NCBI GenBank assembly: GCA_021784755.1
Contig: JAJYHM010000058.1
Coordinates: 1 to 49,502 of the forward strand
From: Pseudomonadota bacterium
GTDB taxonomy: Bacteria > Pseudomonadota > Gammaproteobacteria > Acidiferrobacterales > Acidiferrobacteraceae
Reading direction: 5' to 3'
DNA length: 49,502 nucleotides
Shown here piece after piece: positions 27,532 through 37,222 of the stretch. The translations under genes were made by a program, and so were the position numbers. Under the pieces are notes generated by a model. The model was given only the letters and a program-made list of their open reading frames with translations, ran no database searches and had not been told where the DNA came from. Position 1 is the stretch's first letter. Each line of letters begins with the position of its first letter.

Positions 27532-27882
27532 CTAGGCGAAGACCAGAATATCCTCGTCTTCCACCACGTACTGACAGGCCAGCCGCCAGAGCGCCGGATG
27601 GGCCGCGATGTCTTGGGCCCGGTATTCGGCGTCTGTGAGCTTGCCCGCTTGATAGAGAACCATCTTTTCGTCCGGGCTTAAGATCACCCGCGCCGCAGCA
27701 CGGCCCCGGTCCCGGTACACGATCTTGACGGCGCAGGCCCCGCAGAGGCCCTGGCCGCAGGTCTTATGGGCAGGCCACGGTATCTCGCGCGCGATCATAA
27801 GCAGCGTCGCGCCATGGCACGGTTCGAGCTTGATCACGCGCTCCACATCGAACGGTGGAGCGATAAACGTCACATTGCCCAT
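27532..27882 (-). CDS. 2Fe-2S ferredoxin within the nif operon
   Basis: 116 residues of beta-grasp ferredoxin type. The cluster motif is CGQGLCGAC (C-x4-C-x2-C) with the fourth Cys near residue 102 (RLACQYVV). It is likely an electron donor dedicated to nitrogenase or to cofactor assembly, because it lies between nifK and nifE with its own GGAGGTGAC ribosome site. The nifK stop is 53 bp before it, and two hairpins occupy that spacer. Which reductase feeds it is unknown. Confidence 0.88.
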   Translation of the reverse strand: MGNVTFIAPPFDVERVIKLEPCHGATLLMIAREIPWPAHKTCGQGLCGACAVKIVYRDRGRAAARVILSPDEKMVLYQAGKLTDAEYRAQDIAAHPALWRLACQYVVEDEDILVFA

Positions 27883-27894
27883 AAGTCACCTCCT

Positions 27895-27926
27895 AGCCGC
27901 GACCTTTGCGGCTGCCCTGTGAGGGC
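27895..27926 (-). other. Two tandem hairpins between nifK and the ferredoxin gene
   Basis: AGCCGC (27895-27900) pairs with GCGGCT (27908-27913) around a 7 nt loop, and GCCCT pairs with AGGGC (27914-27926) around 3 nt. There is no T-run, so these are not standard terminators. They lie immediately upstream of the ferredoxin ribosome site and could stabilise the 3' end of nifHDK mRNA or reduce read-through. Confidence 0.5.
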
Positions 27927-27934
27927 GGAGCCTC

Positions 27935-29491
27935 TTAGCGGATGATGTCGAAGCTATAGTCGGTCTTGCCCGGAATCATCGTATCGGCATCGGTCACGTC
28001 GAAGACCTTGTCCAGAATCTTCACCAGCGTGTTCATGGCTCCCTGGTAGCCCCACAGCGGATAGCGGTGGTGATGATGACGATCGAAGATCGGGAAGCCT
28101 ATGCGGATCAGAGGCGTACGCGTATCGCGCTCGAGGAATTTCCCGTAGGTGTTGCCGATCAGGAAATCGACAGGCTCGGTAAAGAGCAAGGACCGCATAT
28201 GCCAGAGATCGCGCCCCGGGTAGACGTGGCACCCCTTGCCAAACGGCGAGGCATCCAGAAGGGCATGCACACGGGCCTCCCAGTCCGGCGTCCCGTTGCT
28301 CGCGAGAATATGCACGGGCTCCGCGCCCAATTCGAGCAGGAAGCCCGTAAGCCCGAGCGTCAGATCCGGGTCACCATAGAGCGCGAACTTCTTCCCATGG
28401 ATATGCGCCGAAGAGTCGGCAATGGCATCCACCAGACGTCCGCGTTCGCGCGTGATCTCCTCCGGGATCGGGCGCCCCGAGAGACGGGCGACCTCCATGA
28501 GGAAGCGATCGGTTGCGGCCACCCCGATCGGGTGATTGAAGGCCGCGACTTCATGCCCCTTCTTTGCCGCATAGGCGAGCGTCTTCAAGGTACAGAACTC
28601 CTGCATGGAGATCGTAGCCTTGGCGTGAACGGCGGCGGCCGCGTCCTCAAGCTTGGTGCCGCCGTCATACATGCGGAAGTGACCGTCGGTGGGGGTATCC
28701 CAGACGTCGCTGTTGTCCCCTAGCATCGTATAGTTGACGCCCATAAGACTGAACAGGCGCTTCACCTCGCGCATGTTGCCCACCGCGTAGCCATCGAATC
28801 CGCCGATAAGGTTTATGCTATCTCGCGGTTCGCGCACGAGTGGCGGCTCGGTCCCGGCCTTGCCGTCCCAAAAATGTTCCAGGATGCTCCTCATGGTGTT
28901 GTCGTAACCCGTGACGTGACTGCCCACGAAGGCCGGCGTGTGGGTAAAAGGGACGTCGAACGCTGCGGGTACCGAGCCCTTCTCCTTGGCGGTCTTAATG
29001 AAGGCGTTCAGGTCATCGCCTATGACCTCCGCCATACAGGTCGTCGACACCGCGATCATCTTCGGCTTATAGAGGTTGTAGGCGTTGGCCAGGCCGTCGA
29101 TCATGTTGTTCAGGCCCCCAAACACCGCAGCATCCTCGGTCATCGATGACGACACGCACGACGTGGGCTCTTTGAAATGGCGGCTAAAGTGGCTACGGTA
29201 ATAAGCGACGCAGCCCTGCGAGCCGTGCACGAACGGCAAGGTCCCCTCGAAGCCCACGGCCGCAAACACCGCACCCAGCGGCTGGCAGGCCTTGGCCGGG
29301 TTCACCACCAAGGCCTCGCGAGCGAAGTTCAGGTCGCGATATTCCCGGGTTTTGGTCCAGTCGACGGCACTTTGAAGCTCGGCCACAGGCACTGCGTTCT
29401 CGAAGGCCTTTTTGTTTTCGAACATATCCACATATTCCTGTGACCGGAACAGGCTAAAGTGGTCGAGGACTTTGTCAGCATTCTGGCTCAT
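27935..29491 (-). CDS. nifK: Nitrogenase MoFe protein beta subunit
   Basis: Beta subunit of dinitrogenase, sharing the P-cluster with NifD. The 518 residues contain the N-terminal alpha-helical extension ([15 protein letters not shown]), [18 protein letters not shown] and [20 protein letters not shown] (P-cluster Cys), and [16 protein letters not shown] (third P-cluster region). Length is normal. GGAGAG precedes the ATG. It follows nifD by 42 bp. Confidence 0.98.
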   Translation of the reverse strand: MSQNADKVLDHFSLFRSQEYVDMFENKKAFENAVPVAELQSAVDWTKTREYRDLNFAREALVVNPAKACQPLGAVFAAVGFEGTLPFVHGSQGCVAYYRSHFSRHFKEPTSCVSSSMTEDAAVFGGLNNMIDGLANAYNLYKPKMIAVSTTCMAEVIGDDLNAFIKTAKEKGSVPAAFDVPFTHTPAFVGSHVTGYDNTMRSILEHFWDGKAGTEPPLVREPRDSINLIGGFDGYAVGNMREVKRLFSLMGVNYTMLGDNSDVWDTPTDGHFRMYDGGTKLEDAAAAVHAKATISMQEFCTLKTLAYAAKKGHEVAAFNHPIGVAATDRFLMEVARLSGRPIPEEITRERGRLVDAIADSSAHIHGKKFALYGDPDLTLGLTGFLLELGAEPVHILASNGTPDWEARVHALLDASPFGKGCHVYPGRDLWHMRSLLFTEPVDFLIGNTYGKFLERDTRTPLIRIGFPIFDRHHHHRYPLWGYQGAMNTLVKILDKVFDVTDADTMIPGKTDYSFDIIR

Positions 29492-29533
29492 ACAAACTCT
29501 CCATTCGCTCGATTAAGGGCGGGGGCTACGGAA

Positions 29534-30994
29534 TTATTGCTCCGCGTTCCAGGGGGCCTTCGCGAGACCCCAGACCGGGTTATTGATCGCCATATCCATG
29601 TCGCGGGCGAATATCGCGAAACCGTCGTAACCGTGATAGGGCCCCGAATAATCCCAGGAATGCATTTGCCGGAACGGCACGCCCATCTTCTGAAAGACGT
29701 ACTTCTCCTTGATGCCCGAGCCCACAAGATCCGGCTGCAGGCGATCGACGAACTTTTCGAACTCGTAGCCGGTCACGTCGTCATAGATCAGCGTCCCGTC
29801 CTTCACGTAATGTGTCGTGCGCTGATAGTCGTCGTTATGGCCGAACTCATAGCCCGTGCCTATGACCTCCATACCGAGATCCTCATAGGCCCCGATGACG
29901 TGTCGGGGACGCAGCCCCCCCACGTACAACATGACCTTCTTGCCTTGGAGGCGCGGCTTATACTTGGCGATGACCGCGTCCATGAGCGGCTGGTACTTGG
30001 CGATCACACGCTCCGCCCCTTCCTTGATGTGGTCATCGAAATGGCTGGCGATGGCGCGCAGGGACTCGGCGACCTTGGACGGGCCAAAGAAGTTGTACTC
30101 CACCCACGGAATGCCAAACTTCTCCTCCATGTAGCGCGATATGTAGTTCATGGAGCGATAGCAGTGGAGTATGTTGAGCTTGGCCTTGGGTGTGTTCTCG
30201 AGCTCCGCCAGGCTGCCGTCTCCGGACCATTGGGCGATGACCCGAAGACCCATCTCCTCGAGTAGGATGCGCGACGACCAGGCATCGCCGCCGATATTGT
30301 AATCACCGATGATGGCGACGTCGTAAGCCGTGCTCTCAAAAGACACCGGCCTGTCGCCCGGCCTCTCGAAGACCCAGTCACGGACCGCATCGTTCGCGAT
30401 GTGATGGCCCAAGGACTGCGATACACCCCGGAACCCCTCGCAGCGCACCGGCACTATGGTCTTACCGTCGTACTCCTTGGACTTTTTCTTGGCGACCGCC
30501 TCGATGTCGTCGCCTATGAGGCCAATCGGACATTCGGACTGGATCGTTATGCCGTGGTTCAGAGGAAACAGGGCCTGGATCTCGTCTACGATCTTGTCGA
30601 GCTTTTTGTCGCCCCCGAAGACGATGTCCTTCTCCTGGAAATCGGACGTAAACTGCATGGTCACGAAGGTGTCGACACCCGTGACGCCAATATAATAATT
30701 GCGTCGCGCAGCCCAAGAGTACTGGCCACACCCGACCGGCCCGTGGGAGATGTGTATCATGTCCTTGATCGGCCCCCACACGACCCCCTTGGAGCCCGCG
30801 TAGGCGCAGCCGCGGATCGTCATGACACCGGGCACCGACTTGATGTTGGATTTCACCCCGCAGTCGGGCTTATCGCCCTCATAGACGTTCAGGTGTTTGG
30901 CCCGCTTCTTGGCGGTCTTGTCCGGGTATACGGAAAGCGCCTCCGTGATGACCTCGGCGTTGCGGGCCTTTGCTTCATCCAGTGTCAGATCCAT
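29534..30994 (-). CDS. nifD: Nitrogenase MoFe protein alpha subunit
   Basis: Alpha subunit that carries FeMo-co. The 486 residues contain [15 protein letters not shown] and [11 protein letters not shown] (P-cluster Cys), [14 protein letters not shown], and near the C-terminus [14 protein letters not shown] with the FeMo-co His. The cofactor Cys lies in the middle region. CAGGAG precedes the ATG at 30994. It is 53 bp after nifH, with a strong hairpin in the spacer. No VnfD/AnfD features or vnfG/anfG gene are present, so this is the Mo type. Confidence 0.98.
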   Translation of the reverse strand: MDLTLDEAKARNAEVITEALSVYPDKTAKKRAKHLNVYEGDKPDCGVKSNIKSVPGVMTIRGCAYAGSKGVVWGPIKDMIHISHGPVGCGQYSWAARRNYYIGVTGVDTFVTMQFTSDFQEKDIVFGGDKKLDKIVDEIQALFPLNHGITIQSECPIGLIGDDIEAVAKKKSKEYDGKTIVPVRCEGFRGVSQSLGHHIANDAVRDWVFERPGDRPVSFESTAYDVAIIGDYNIGGDAWSSRILLEEMGLRVIAQWSGDGSLAELENTPKAKLNILHCYRSMNYISRYMEEKFGIPWVEYNFFGPSKVAESLRAIASHFDDHIKEGAERVIAKYQPLMDAVIAKYKPRLQGKKVMLYVGGLRPRHVIGAYEDLGMEVIGTGYEFGHNDDYQRTTHYVKDGTLIYDDVTGYEFEKFVDRLQPDLVGSGIKEKYVFQKMGVPFRQMHSWDYSGPYHGYDGFAIFARDMDMAINNPVWGLAKAPWNAEQ

Positions 30995-31012
30995 AGCGAA
31001 CTCCTGTCAGTG

Positions 31013-31035
31013 CGGCCGGGGCCACGCCCCGGCCG
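31013..31035 (-). other. Strong hairpin between nifH and nifD
   Basis: CGGCCGGGGC and GCCCCGGCCG form a perfect 10 bp GC stem around CAC in the nifH-nifD spacer. There is no T-run. Such spacers elsewhere protect nifH mRNA from 3' decay and give an excess of NifH over NifDK; that role is inferred here. Confidence 0.65.
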
Positions 31036-31047
31036 GCGTCAACGTCG

Positions 31048-31986
<939 letters not shown>

Positions 31987-32083
31987 TCAATCCTTTTTAG
32001 GTCCAAGAAACATCATGGCCACCGCCGCATTTGCGCCTTGACTCCCGGCATCCCGCAACGGCGTGCCCTACGGGCGAACCAAG

Positions 32084-32100
32084 AGCAAATGCCGTGCCAT
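32084..32100 (-). promoter_or_regulatory. Sigma-54 promoter of nifH
   Basis: On the minus strand ATGGCACGGCATTTGCT, a perfect match to TGGCAC-N5-TTGCW with GG and GC at correct spacing. Transcription would start near 32073, about 140 nt before the nifH ATG. Confidence 0.93.
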
Positions 32101-32140
32101 CTGGAAATACGGCGAAAACGGCTTTCTCTCGGAAAGATCC

Positions 32141-32156
32141 TGTCAGCCTTGCGACA
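32141..32156. promoter_or_regulatory. NifA upstream activator site, proximal to nifH
   Basis: TGTCAGCCTTGCGACA, a perfect TGT-N10-ACA. It lies 42 bp upstream of the nifH -24 element and 40 bp from the second site. Confidence 0.85.
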
Positions 32157-32180
32157 AAGTCGCGGTGTTGTTGTGTGACT

Positions 32181-32196
32181 TGTCTCAAACCCAACA
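32181..32196. promoter_or_regulatory. NifA upstream activator site, distal to nifH
   Basis: TGTCTCAAACCCAACA, a perfect TGT-N10-ACA, 82 bp upstream of the nifH -24 element and about 72 bp upstream of the divergent sigma-54 promoter, so it can serve both. Confidence 0.85.
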
Positions 32197-32266
32197 GAAA
32201 CGTCGGACGTCCCGTGGGCCCCCGCCTACAAAGGCCGAACCGGCGAGCCACGAGCGGCGCTCAGGC

Positions 32267-32282
32267 CGGAACGAAACTTGCT
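32267..32282 (+). promoter_or_regulatory. Sigma-54 promoter of the pseudo-receiver gene
   Basis: CGGAACGAAACTTGCT keeps the essential GG/GC pair and the TTGCT box; two of the outer -24 bases differ from consensus. Transcription would start near 32293, 25 nt before the ATG. Confidence 0.7.
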
Positions 32283-32317
32283 GCGCCGCTCTCGACCGAC
32301 TGAAAGGAGGCTCTGGC

Positions 32318-32743
32318 ATGCAGATTGGCGTGACAAGCGACGCGGCAGTGGCAAATTTTTGTGTATTCGTCATCTCGGCTTGCGAGATCAAGCGCACGGC
32401 CTTGCAGTTCATGCTGCAGGACGACTATGAGACCCACGAATGGAGCGAACTTGATCAGGCGCTCGGCAGGATGCGCGAACGCCCGCCCGATGTGGCGATC
32501 GTGGATAGGGTCGAGCTTGGGGACGCCGACGCGAGGCTTATGGATCGCATTCGCGAGATAAGCCCTAAGATCCAGGTGGTGGTCCTGGTGGGCTCGATAA
32601 GCGAGCCGGAGGGGGCATGCTGGCTTGCTCAAGGGGCCCACAGCCTCCTACCCCAACCGCTTACGGTGGAGGCCGTGCGCCGCAAGGTGCGACTCGCCTT
32701 AGGATTGCGCGCGGCGATCGGGATAGGAGTGGGGACCAGTTAG
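32318..32743 (+). CDS. Receiver-like protein lacking phosphorylation residues
   Basis: 141 residues with the alternating beta/alpha pattern of a response-regulator receiver domain: CVFVISACEIKRTALQ (beta1/alpha1), PDVAIVDRVE (beta3, with Asp where the phospho-Asp would be), QVVVLVGS (beta4), GAHSLLPQPLTVEAV (beta5). The acidic pair after beta1 is replaced by SACE and the conserved Lys before the last Pro is Gln, so normal phosphorylation is unlikely. No output domain. AAAGGAGG precedes the ATG. It shares the nifH control region and ends 4 nt inside the convergent SIR2-like gene. A protein-binding regulator of nitrogen fixation is a guess. Confidence 0.75.
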   Translation: MQIGVTSDAAVANFCVFVISACEIKRTALQFMLQDDYETHEWSELDQALGRMRERPPDVAIVDRVELGDADARLMDRIREISPKIQVVVLVGSISEPEGACWLAQGAHSLLPQPLTVEAVRRKVRLALGLRAAIGIGVGTS

Positions 32744-33621
32744 TTTAGGACGCGGCCCCAACCATGGGCCGCGCCCGCGAGACCCTGCGGGTATGGGGTG
32801 GCGGCGTCTGCGGCGAGCGCGCGGGTAAAGCTTGCGAGATCTTGAGCGATGGGCGTAATCGACTGCTCGCTGAGGAAACGGGCCTCGTTGCGCGTAAGGG
32901 GATCCGCCAGGACCGCCCAGTGCGGCCCGTGTGAGCGCTTCATGATCTGGCGCGCGAACACGCGTTCGAGCTGGGTCGTGAAGCGGCATCCGAGAAAGAG
33001 AAAGCCGCGGTCTGCACGCAGTTCCTGCACCCGAGCTGGGATCGGGGTCTGGATATCGATCTCTGTCAGGACCTCGACGAAGTCGGAATCCGACACGAGG
33101 AAATTGCACGCCGGATGGATCGCGCCGAGCGGTTCGTAGAGAAGCGTGGCCCAGAGCGCCTCGTCACCTTGCGGCGAGCGCGCGCCATCATACCGGAAAG
33201 AGTGCACCCACGTGCCGTAGTGCTCGGCCTGGCTCACGGCCTGCACAAGCCCCCAGTCGTCGGACCGGCGCTCCAAGGCCTGCCGCAACAAGTCGTCGTA
33301 CCAGACGTGGACTATGAGCGGGAAACCGGGCGCAGCGAGCCACTCGTGCAGGATGTTGGGCGCAGCCTGCACGGCGAAGGCATCCCGCATGAGCGTGTTG
33401 ACGGTCTTTCGGTGCTTGAAGTTTTCTATGAACTGGGCGGCGGCGGTGAGATTTCCGCGGATCTTGTGGGGAACGGCGACCTTGCTCGTAAAACGCAAGA
33501 CCAGATCCTCCGGGGTCGCAGGCAGCGGACAGACCCCGTCGAGGGCGAGCGCGCCCGGACCCACGTAGGGGATGATGTGCCCTGCGGCCAGGGCCGCGCG
33601 CAAGTCGTTCGGTATGATCAT
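32740..33621 (-). CDS. SIR2-like domain protein in the nif cluster
   Basis: 293 residues. The N-terminus IIPYVGPGALAL resembles the GAG-x-S NAD-binding start of SIR2_2-type domains (here G-P-G-A), and the stretch around ILHEWLAAPGFPLIVHVWYDD matches the family's H-x-L...P...T/V-x-N-x-D core with the usual TTNYD replaced by VWYDD. NAD binding or hydrolysis is therefore possible but the active site diverges. AAGGAG precedes the ATG at 33621. It is the last gene of the nifB operon, after the DegT-like gene, and converges with the pseudo-receiver. Confidence 0.65.
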   Translation of the reverse strand: MIIPNDLRAALAAGHIIPYVGPGALALDGVCPLPATPEDLVLRFTSKVAVPHKIRGNLTAAAQFIENFKHRKTVNTLMRDAFAVQAAPNILHEWLAAPGFPLIVHVWYDDLLRQALERRSDDWGLVQAVSQAEHYGTWVHSFRYDGARSPQGDEALWATLLYEPLGAIHPACNFLVSDSDFVEVLTEIDIQTPIPARVQELRADRGFLFLGCRFTTQLERVFARQIMKRSHGPHWAVLADPLTRNEARFLSEQSITPIAQDLASFTRALAADAATPYPQGLAGAAHGWGRVLN

Positions 33622-33689
33622 GACAGAAGACTCCTTTTCATCATTGAACGCAGGGACTGCAGGCCTTGTTCGCCGTATTTGCCGCCCCT

Positions 33690-34802
33690 CTAGAGATAGA
33701 TCGCAGACCCCGCGCCGACATTAATCGAGGCGTCCTTCAGGGACTCGACGATCCGCGCGATGTCTTCCTCGGCAAGCCCGGCATGGAACGGGAGGACGAT
33801 CCCGCGATCGGCGATTTTGTCGGTCAATCCGCAACCGGCCCCCGAAAACCCTCTGCGCCGGCACTCCTCATCGCGATAAAGGGGTATGGCATATGCTCGC
33901 GCCTCTATGCCGCCTTCGCACAGATCGTCGACAATGGCGTCGCGCGCATGCCGGCTGAAGCGCGCGCCCAAATGGACGAGAAAGGTAAACGTGTGGTGGG
34001 CGCTTACCCGGGGCCCGGTGTAGGGGTCTTTAATGCCCTCGAAGGAGCGGATGGTGCGCCCGTAGAGCGCCGCGACCGAAGCACGTGCGGCCAGGGTGTC
34101 CTCCAGGCGCTCCCACTGCGCATCCAGCAAGGCCGCCGTGGAGGCGCTCATGGCATCGGCCCGGGGAGCTGCTTTCACCTGCTGGTCCAAGGCCTGCGCG
34201 AGTCGCGCATCATCGGTCAAGACGAGCGCCCCCGCGCCGGCCGCGACCGGGCCCCGTGTCTGGAAATCGAGCAAGCTCACGTCACCAAAACAGCCGACCG
34301 GCCTTCCCTGGTACGTGGACCCGATAGCCTCCGTCGAATCCTCAATGAGGATGAGATCGTGGTGTAGGCGCAGCTCCTCGAAGGCCGTCCAATCGGCGGG
34401 GTGGCCATTGGTATTACCGACCAGGAGGGCGCGCGTGGCGGGCCCGATTCTGGCAGCGGCCTTTTCGGGATTGAGCGTGCCGGACCAATAATCGATGTCG
34501 GCGAATACCGGTGTCGCCCCCGCCCGCCACACCGCGCGGGCGATCTCGTGCCAGGAATAGGCCGAGACCACGACCTCGTCGCCGGGCCCAAGCCCGTAGG
34601 CCTCGAGGACACGCTGAAGACCGCCTGTGGCGCTTGCGCAAGCCACGGCGTGGCGCCTTGCAAGCTGCGTGGCGACACGCGCCTCGAAGGCCGATATGAT
34701 CGTCGCCTGCACAGCCGGACTTGCCTGTTCCGCCGCCCGCATGCGCTCGCGATCGGCGGCGGCGACGTCCCAAACTTCAGCCCGGATCTTGGGGTCGCTC
34801 AT
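33690..34802 (-). CDS. DegT/DnrJ/EryC1/StrS-fold protein without Schiff-base lysine
   Basis: About 370 residues of the fold-type I PLP family used for sugar aminotransferases. Conserved parts include ACASATGGLQRVL, GDEVVVSAYSW, and IEDSTEAIGSTYQGRPVGCFGD (Asp that contacts the pyridine N). Where the PLP lysine belongs (SFxxTK then GEGG) the sequence reads LLDFQTRGPVAAGAGALV: no lysine is present in that segment. Transamination is therefore unlikely. ATG at 34802 follows the preceding stop at once; GTG at 34808 is an alternative. Operon position after nifT suggests a nif accessory role; none is known to me. Confidence 0.75.
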   Translation of the reverse strand: MSDPKIRAEVWDVAAADRERMRAAEQASPAVQATIISAFEARVATQLARRHAVACASATGGLQRVLEAYGLGPGDEVVVSAYSWHEIARAVWRAGATPVFADIDYWSGTLNPEKAAARIGPATRALLVGNTNGHPADWTAFEELRLHHDLILIEDSTEAIGSTYQGRPVGCFGDVSLLDFQTRGPVAAGAGALVLTDDARLAQALDQQVKAAPRADAMSASTAALLDAQWERLEDTLAARASVAALYGRTIRSFEGIKDPYTGPRVSAHHTFTFLVHLGARFSRHARDAIVDDLCEGGIEARAYAIPLYRDEECRRRGFSGAGCGLTDKIADRGIVLPFHAGLAEEDIARIVESLKDASINVGAGSAIYL

Positions 34803-34804
34803 AC

Positions 34805-35056
34805 TCACTCGCGCACGGCTATGAGCAGACCGGTGGCCGCGGCCAGATCAGGCGTCACCGCCACGCAATGGTCGCGCCCATCCACGAGGTAGACATCGGC
34901 CGTAGGGGTGACCCGAAACGGCTGGCGTCCGACCATATCCACGGCATCGCAACGCACAAAGGCAAGCTCCGGGAACTCACGCCGTAGGACTGAAAGAGCC
35001 GGGCCTGAGTCGGCGTCGAGGAAACCTTGCAGGCGGCGCCAATCGGATTCCCTCAT
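34805..35056 (-). CDS. Small nif-associated protein (DUF6129-like)
   Basis: 83 residues with no enzymatic motif: a helical N-terminus (ESDWRRLQGFLD) and a C-terminal beta-rich part (TADVYLVDGRDHCVAVTPDLAAA). Small proteins of this sort occur beside nifT/nifS in some nif clusters; assignment to DUF6129 is from memory and tentative. ATG at 35056 is 4 nt after the nifT stop, so it is translated with nifT. Confidence 0.6.
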   Translation of the reverse strand: MRESDWRRLQGFLDADSGPALSVLRREFPELAFVRCDAVDMVGRQPFRVTPTADVYLVDGRDHCVAVTPDLAAATGLLIAVRE

Positions 35057-35060
35057 GGCT

Positions 35061-35273
35061 TCATGCCTCCGCAATCCGCCGCGCATCGACTGTGATCGGC
35101 AAGGCCGTCTCCACCGCCAACGCGGGCAACTCCAGCTGCCAGCCGTTGGCAAGCGTAACGCGGCCGCCCCACATGGCCGGCTGCTCCATGGCCACGATCG
35201 GTTCCTCCAGATCCTTCTTCGCGACATAGACCGACAACACACCCTCGCGATTTCTGCGTATCATCACCTTCAT
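35061..35273 (-). CDS. nifT: NifT/FixU protein
   Basis: 70-residue beta-rich protein, normal for the family: MKVMIRRNREGVLSVYVAKKDLEE at the start and WGGRVTLANGWQLELP in the centre are the NifT hallmark segments. Function is unresolved; mutants have weak phenotypes in other diazotrophs. GGGGGATGG lies before the ATG. It follows nifS by 29 bp. Confidence 0.92.
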   Translation of the reverse strand: MKVMIRRNREGVLSVYVAKKDLEEPIVAMEQPAMWGGRVTLANGWQLELPALAVETALPITVDARRIAEA

Positions 35274-35302
35274 TGCCCATCCCCCTGCATCCTCGTGTAC
35301 TC

Positions 35303-36460
35303 TTAAGCCGCGCGCGCGGCCACCTCGCCCAGGATCTCAGGAAGTAGGGCCAAGACCCGTCCCACGCACGCCTCACTGTTGTAACGCCCGAACGAAAACC
35401 GGATCGCGCCCAGGGCCACGCGCCGATCGACCCCCATGGCCGTCAGCACATGCGACGGATCCATCCCGCCGGCGGCGCATGCCGCCCCCAGAGAGACTGC
35501 CACGCCTCGGCGATCAAGGGCCGCCATGATCCGCTCACCGTCCAAAGTCCCGAAACTGATGTTGCTGGTATTGGGCAGCCGCGGCGCTTGCACCCCATGG
35601 ATCCGCGCCGCCGGGAAGCGCTCAACGATGCCGCGCTCAAGATCGGCCCGCAGCCTGCCTATGCGGAGGGCCTCCACCTCCAGATCCTCCTGGGCGAGGG
35701 CGCAGGCGCTCCCGAAGCCCACGATGGCCGGAAGATTCTCGGTGCCGCCACGCATCCTGTGCTCCTGGTGGCCCCAAAGCAGGGGCGCGATCCTGAAGGC
35801 CTTACGCACAAACAACGCGGCCGCCCCCGGCGGCGCATGCAGCTTGTGGCCAGAGAGGGACAGCATCTCGATGGGCAGCTGCTCAAGGTCAATCGGTATC
35901 CTGCCGGCCGCCTGCACGGCATCCACGTGGAGCGGCACAGCCAAGGCGTGCGTCGTCTCCGCGATCTCGGGGATCGGAAAGAGCACGCCGGTCTCGTTAT
36001 TGGCCCACATGAGCGTCACAAGCGCGGTATCCTGAGTGATGGCGTCCCGCACCGCGCCCACGGCCAGCCGCCCTTCGCTGTCGACAGGCAGATAGGTCAC
36101 GGCTATGCCCGTCTCCTCCAGATGACGCAACAACATCAGGGTCGAGGGGTGCTCGACGGCACTTGCGACGATATGCCTGCGGCCTGCGCGTGCGGCCAGC
36201 GTCCCCAAAATCGCTGTGTGGTTCGCCTCGGTCCCCGAACTCGTGAAAACGATCTCTTGGGGTCGCGCGCCCACAAGCCCCGCCACCTCGGCGCGCGCCT
36301 CGTGCAGGAGACCCTTTGCGCGCATGCCCGCGGCGTGCGCGCTCGACGGGTTGCCGATACCCGATCGCAGACAGGCAAGCATCGCCTCCAGGCACTCGCG
36401 CGCCACGACCCCGGTCGCGTTGTTATCGAGATAGACATGGGCCGCGCCCTTTTCGCTCAT
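35303..36460 (-). CDS. nifS: Cysteine desulfurase NifS
   Basis: PLP enzyme that mobilises sulfur from cysteine for nitrogenase clusters. The 385 residues have YLDNNATG at the start, the PLP lysine in SLSGHKLHAPPG, and the persulfide Cys in SLGAACAAGG. Length is normal. Location between nifZ and nifT identifies NifS rather than IscS. There is no nifU in the window, so the A-type carriers at 36850 and 39475 may be its partners. Confidence 0.95.
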   Translation of the reverse strand: MSEKGAAHVYLDNNATGVVARECLEAMLACLRSGIGNPSSAHAAGMRAKGLLHEARAEVAGLVGARPQEIVFTSSGTEANHTAILGTLAARAGRRHIVASAVEHPSTLMLLRHLEETGIAVTYLPVDSEGRLAVGAVRDAITQDTALVTLMWANNETGVLFPIPEIAETTHALAVPLHVDAVQAAGRIPIDLEQLPIEMLSLSGHKLHAPPGAAALFVRKAFRIAPLLWGHQEHRMRGGTENLPAIVGFGSACALAQEDLEVEALRIGRLRADLERGIVERFPAARIHGVQAPRLPNTSNISFGTLDGERIMAALDRRGVAVSLGAACAAGGMDPSHVLTAMGVDRRVALGAIRFSFGRYNSEACVGRVLALLPEILGEVAARAA

Positions 36461-36507
36461 CGCCTAATCCCCTCTGGTCTTGGGATCACCGGCCGGGCCC
36501 GGCGCCA

Positions 36508-36804
36508 TCAACACCCCGGGTCGGACCCGTCGGCCGGTGCGGCGCTCTCGAGTTCCCGCCCCTTCATGCCCACGCGATAGCCGTTGGCCACGAAGTCCAC
36601 GCCGTAGATATAGAACTGCTGCAAAAATGTTCCGATGCTCGTCACGTAGCCCTCATCGCCCTTTTTCACGAGGACGTCCCCTATGTCCTTACCGGGAAAG
36701 GTCCCGTCATTGCGCACGGTCTTGCGCGATCGGACCTTCTCCCCGTAATCGAATCGCGGCGGCCCGTTCAATTCGACCGTGTCGCGATCTCTGTTGATCT
36801 TCAT
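36508..36804 (-). CDS. nifZ: NifZ protein, short form
   Basis: 98 residues. The NifZ core is seen in PPRFDYGEKVRSRKTVRNDGT, GKDIGDVLVKKGDEGYV and the segment ending FLQQFYIYGVDF. NifZ assists P-cluster maturation of the second half of MoFe protein. It is shorter than many NifZ proteins, lacking the C-terminal extension. GAGGAGGG precedes the ATG. It is 48 bp after nifS on the map and in the same operon. Confidence 0.9.
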   Translation of the reverse strand: MKINRDRDTVELNGPPRFDYGEKVRSRKTVRNDGTFPGKDIGDVLVKKGDEGYVTSIGTFLQQFYIYGVDFVANGYRVGMKGRELESAAPADGSDPGC

Positions 36805-36849
36805 ATGCGCCCTCCTCTCGTGGCCGCTTGCGCGCGACTTCTGGAAGCC

Positions 36850-37212
36850 CTAGGACCGGCGCTTGAGGGCGCTTATGTCGACTACGGCCGCGCCGGCGCT
36901 GGCGCCCGAACAGCCGCATCCGCTGCCTTTCGGATCCATTACCGTGAAGCCAGACGAATGGGCCGCGTCGGAGAAGTCCAGAGTGCAGCGCTCGAGGAGC
37001 GCCTGGGTCGCAGGCGGCATGTGGAGTGTGACGTCCTCGTACTGCATCGTTACGTCGCCCACGCGCGCCGCCGCCTCCACAGAGAATTCGACGCCCATGC
37101 CGGAACATCCTCCGGGGCTTGCGAGCAGACGAAAGCCGTGCGCCGGGTTGCCGCTCATACGCAACATGCGGCGCATAAACTTGAGAGCTGATGGTGTGAT
37201 CGTCATGCACAT
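36850..37212 (-). CDS. Nif-type IscA/HesB Fe-S carrier
   Basis: 120 residues of A-type carrier fold: ITPSALKFMRRML, then GGCSGMG with the first ligand Cys, and near the C-terminus GSGCGCSG with the CxC pair; these three cysteines bind the transferred cluster. Its place between fdxN and nifZ indicates the nif-specific IscA that delivers 4Fe-4S units to NifB or nitrogenase. ATG at 37212 or ATG at 37206 (two codons later) could be the start. A second A-type gene lies across the nifB promoter. Confidence 0.88.
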   Translation of the reverse strand: MCMTITPSALKFMRRMLRMSGNPAHGFRLLASPGGCSGMGVEFSVEAAARVGDVTMQYEDVTLHMPPATQALLERCTLDFSDAAHSSGFTVMDPKGSGCGCSGASAGAAVVDISALKRRS

Positions 37213-37222
37213 AGGCGCGCCC

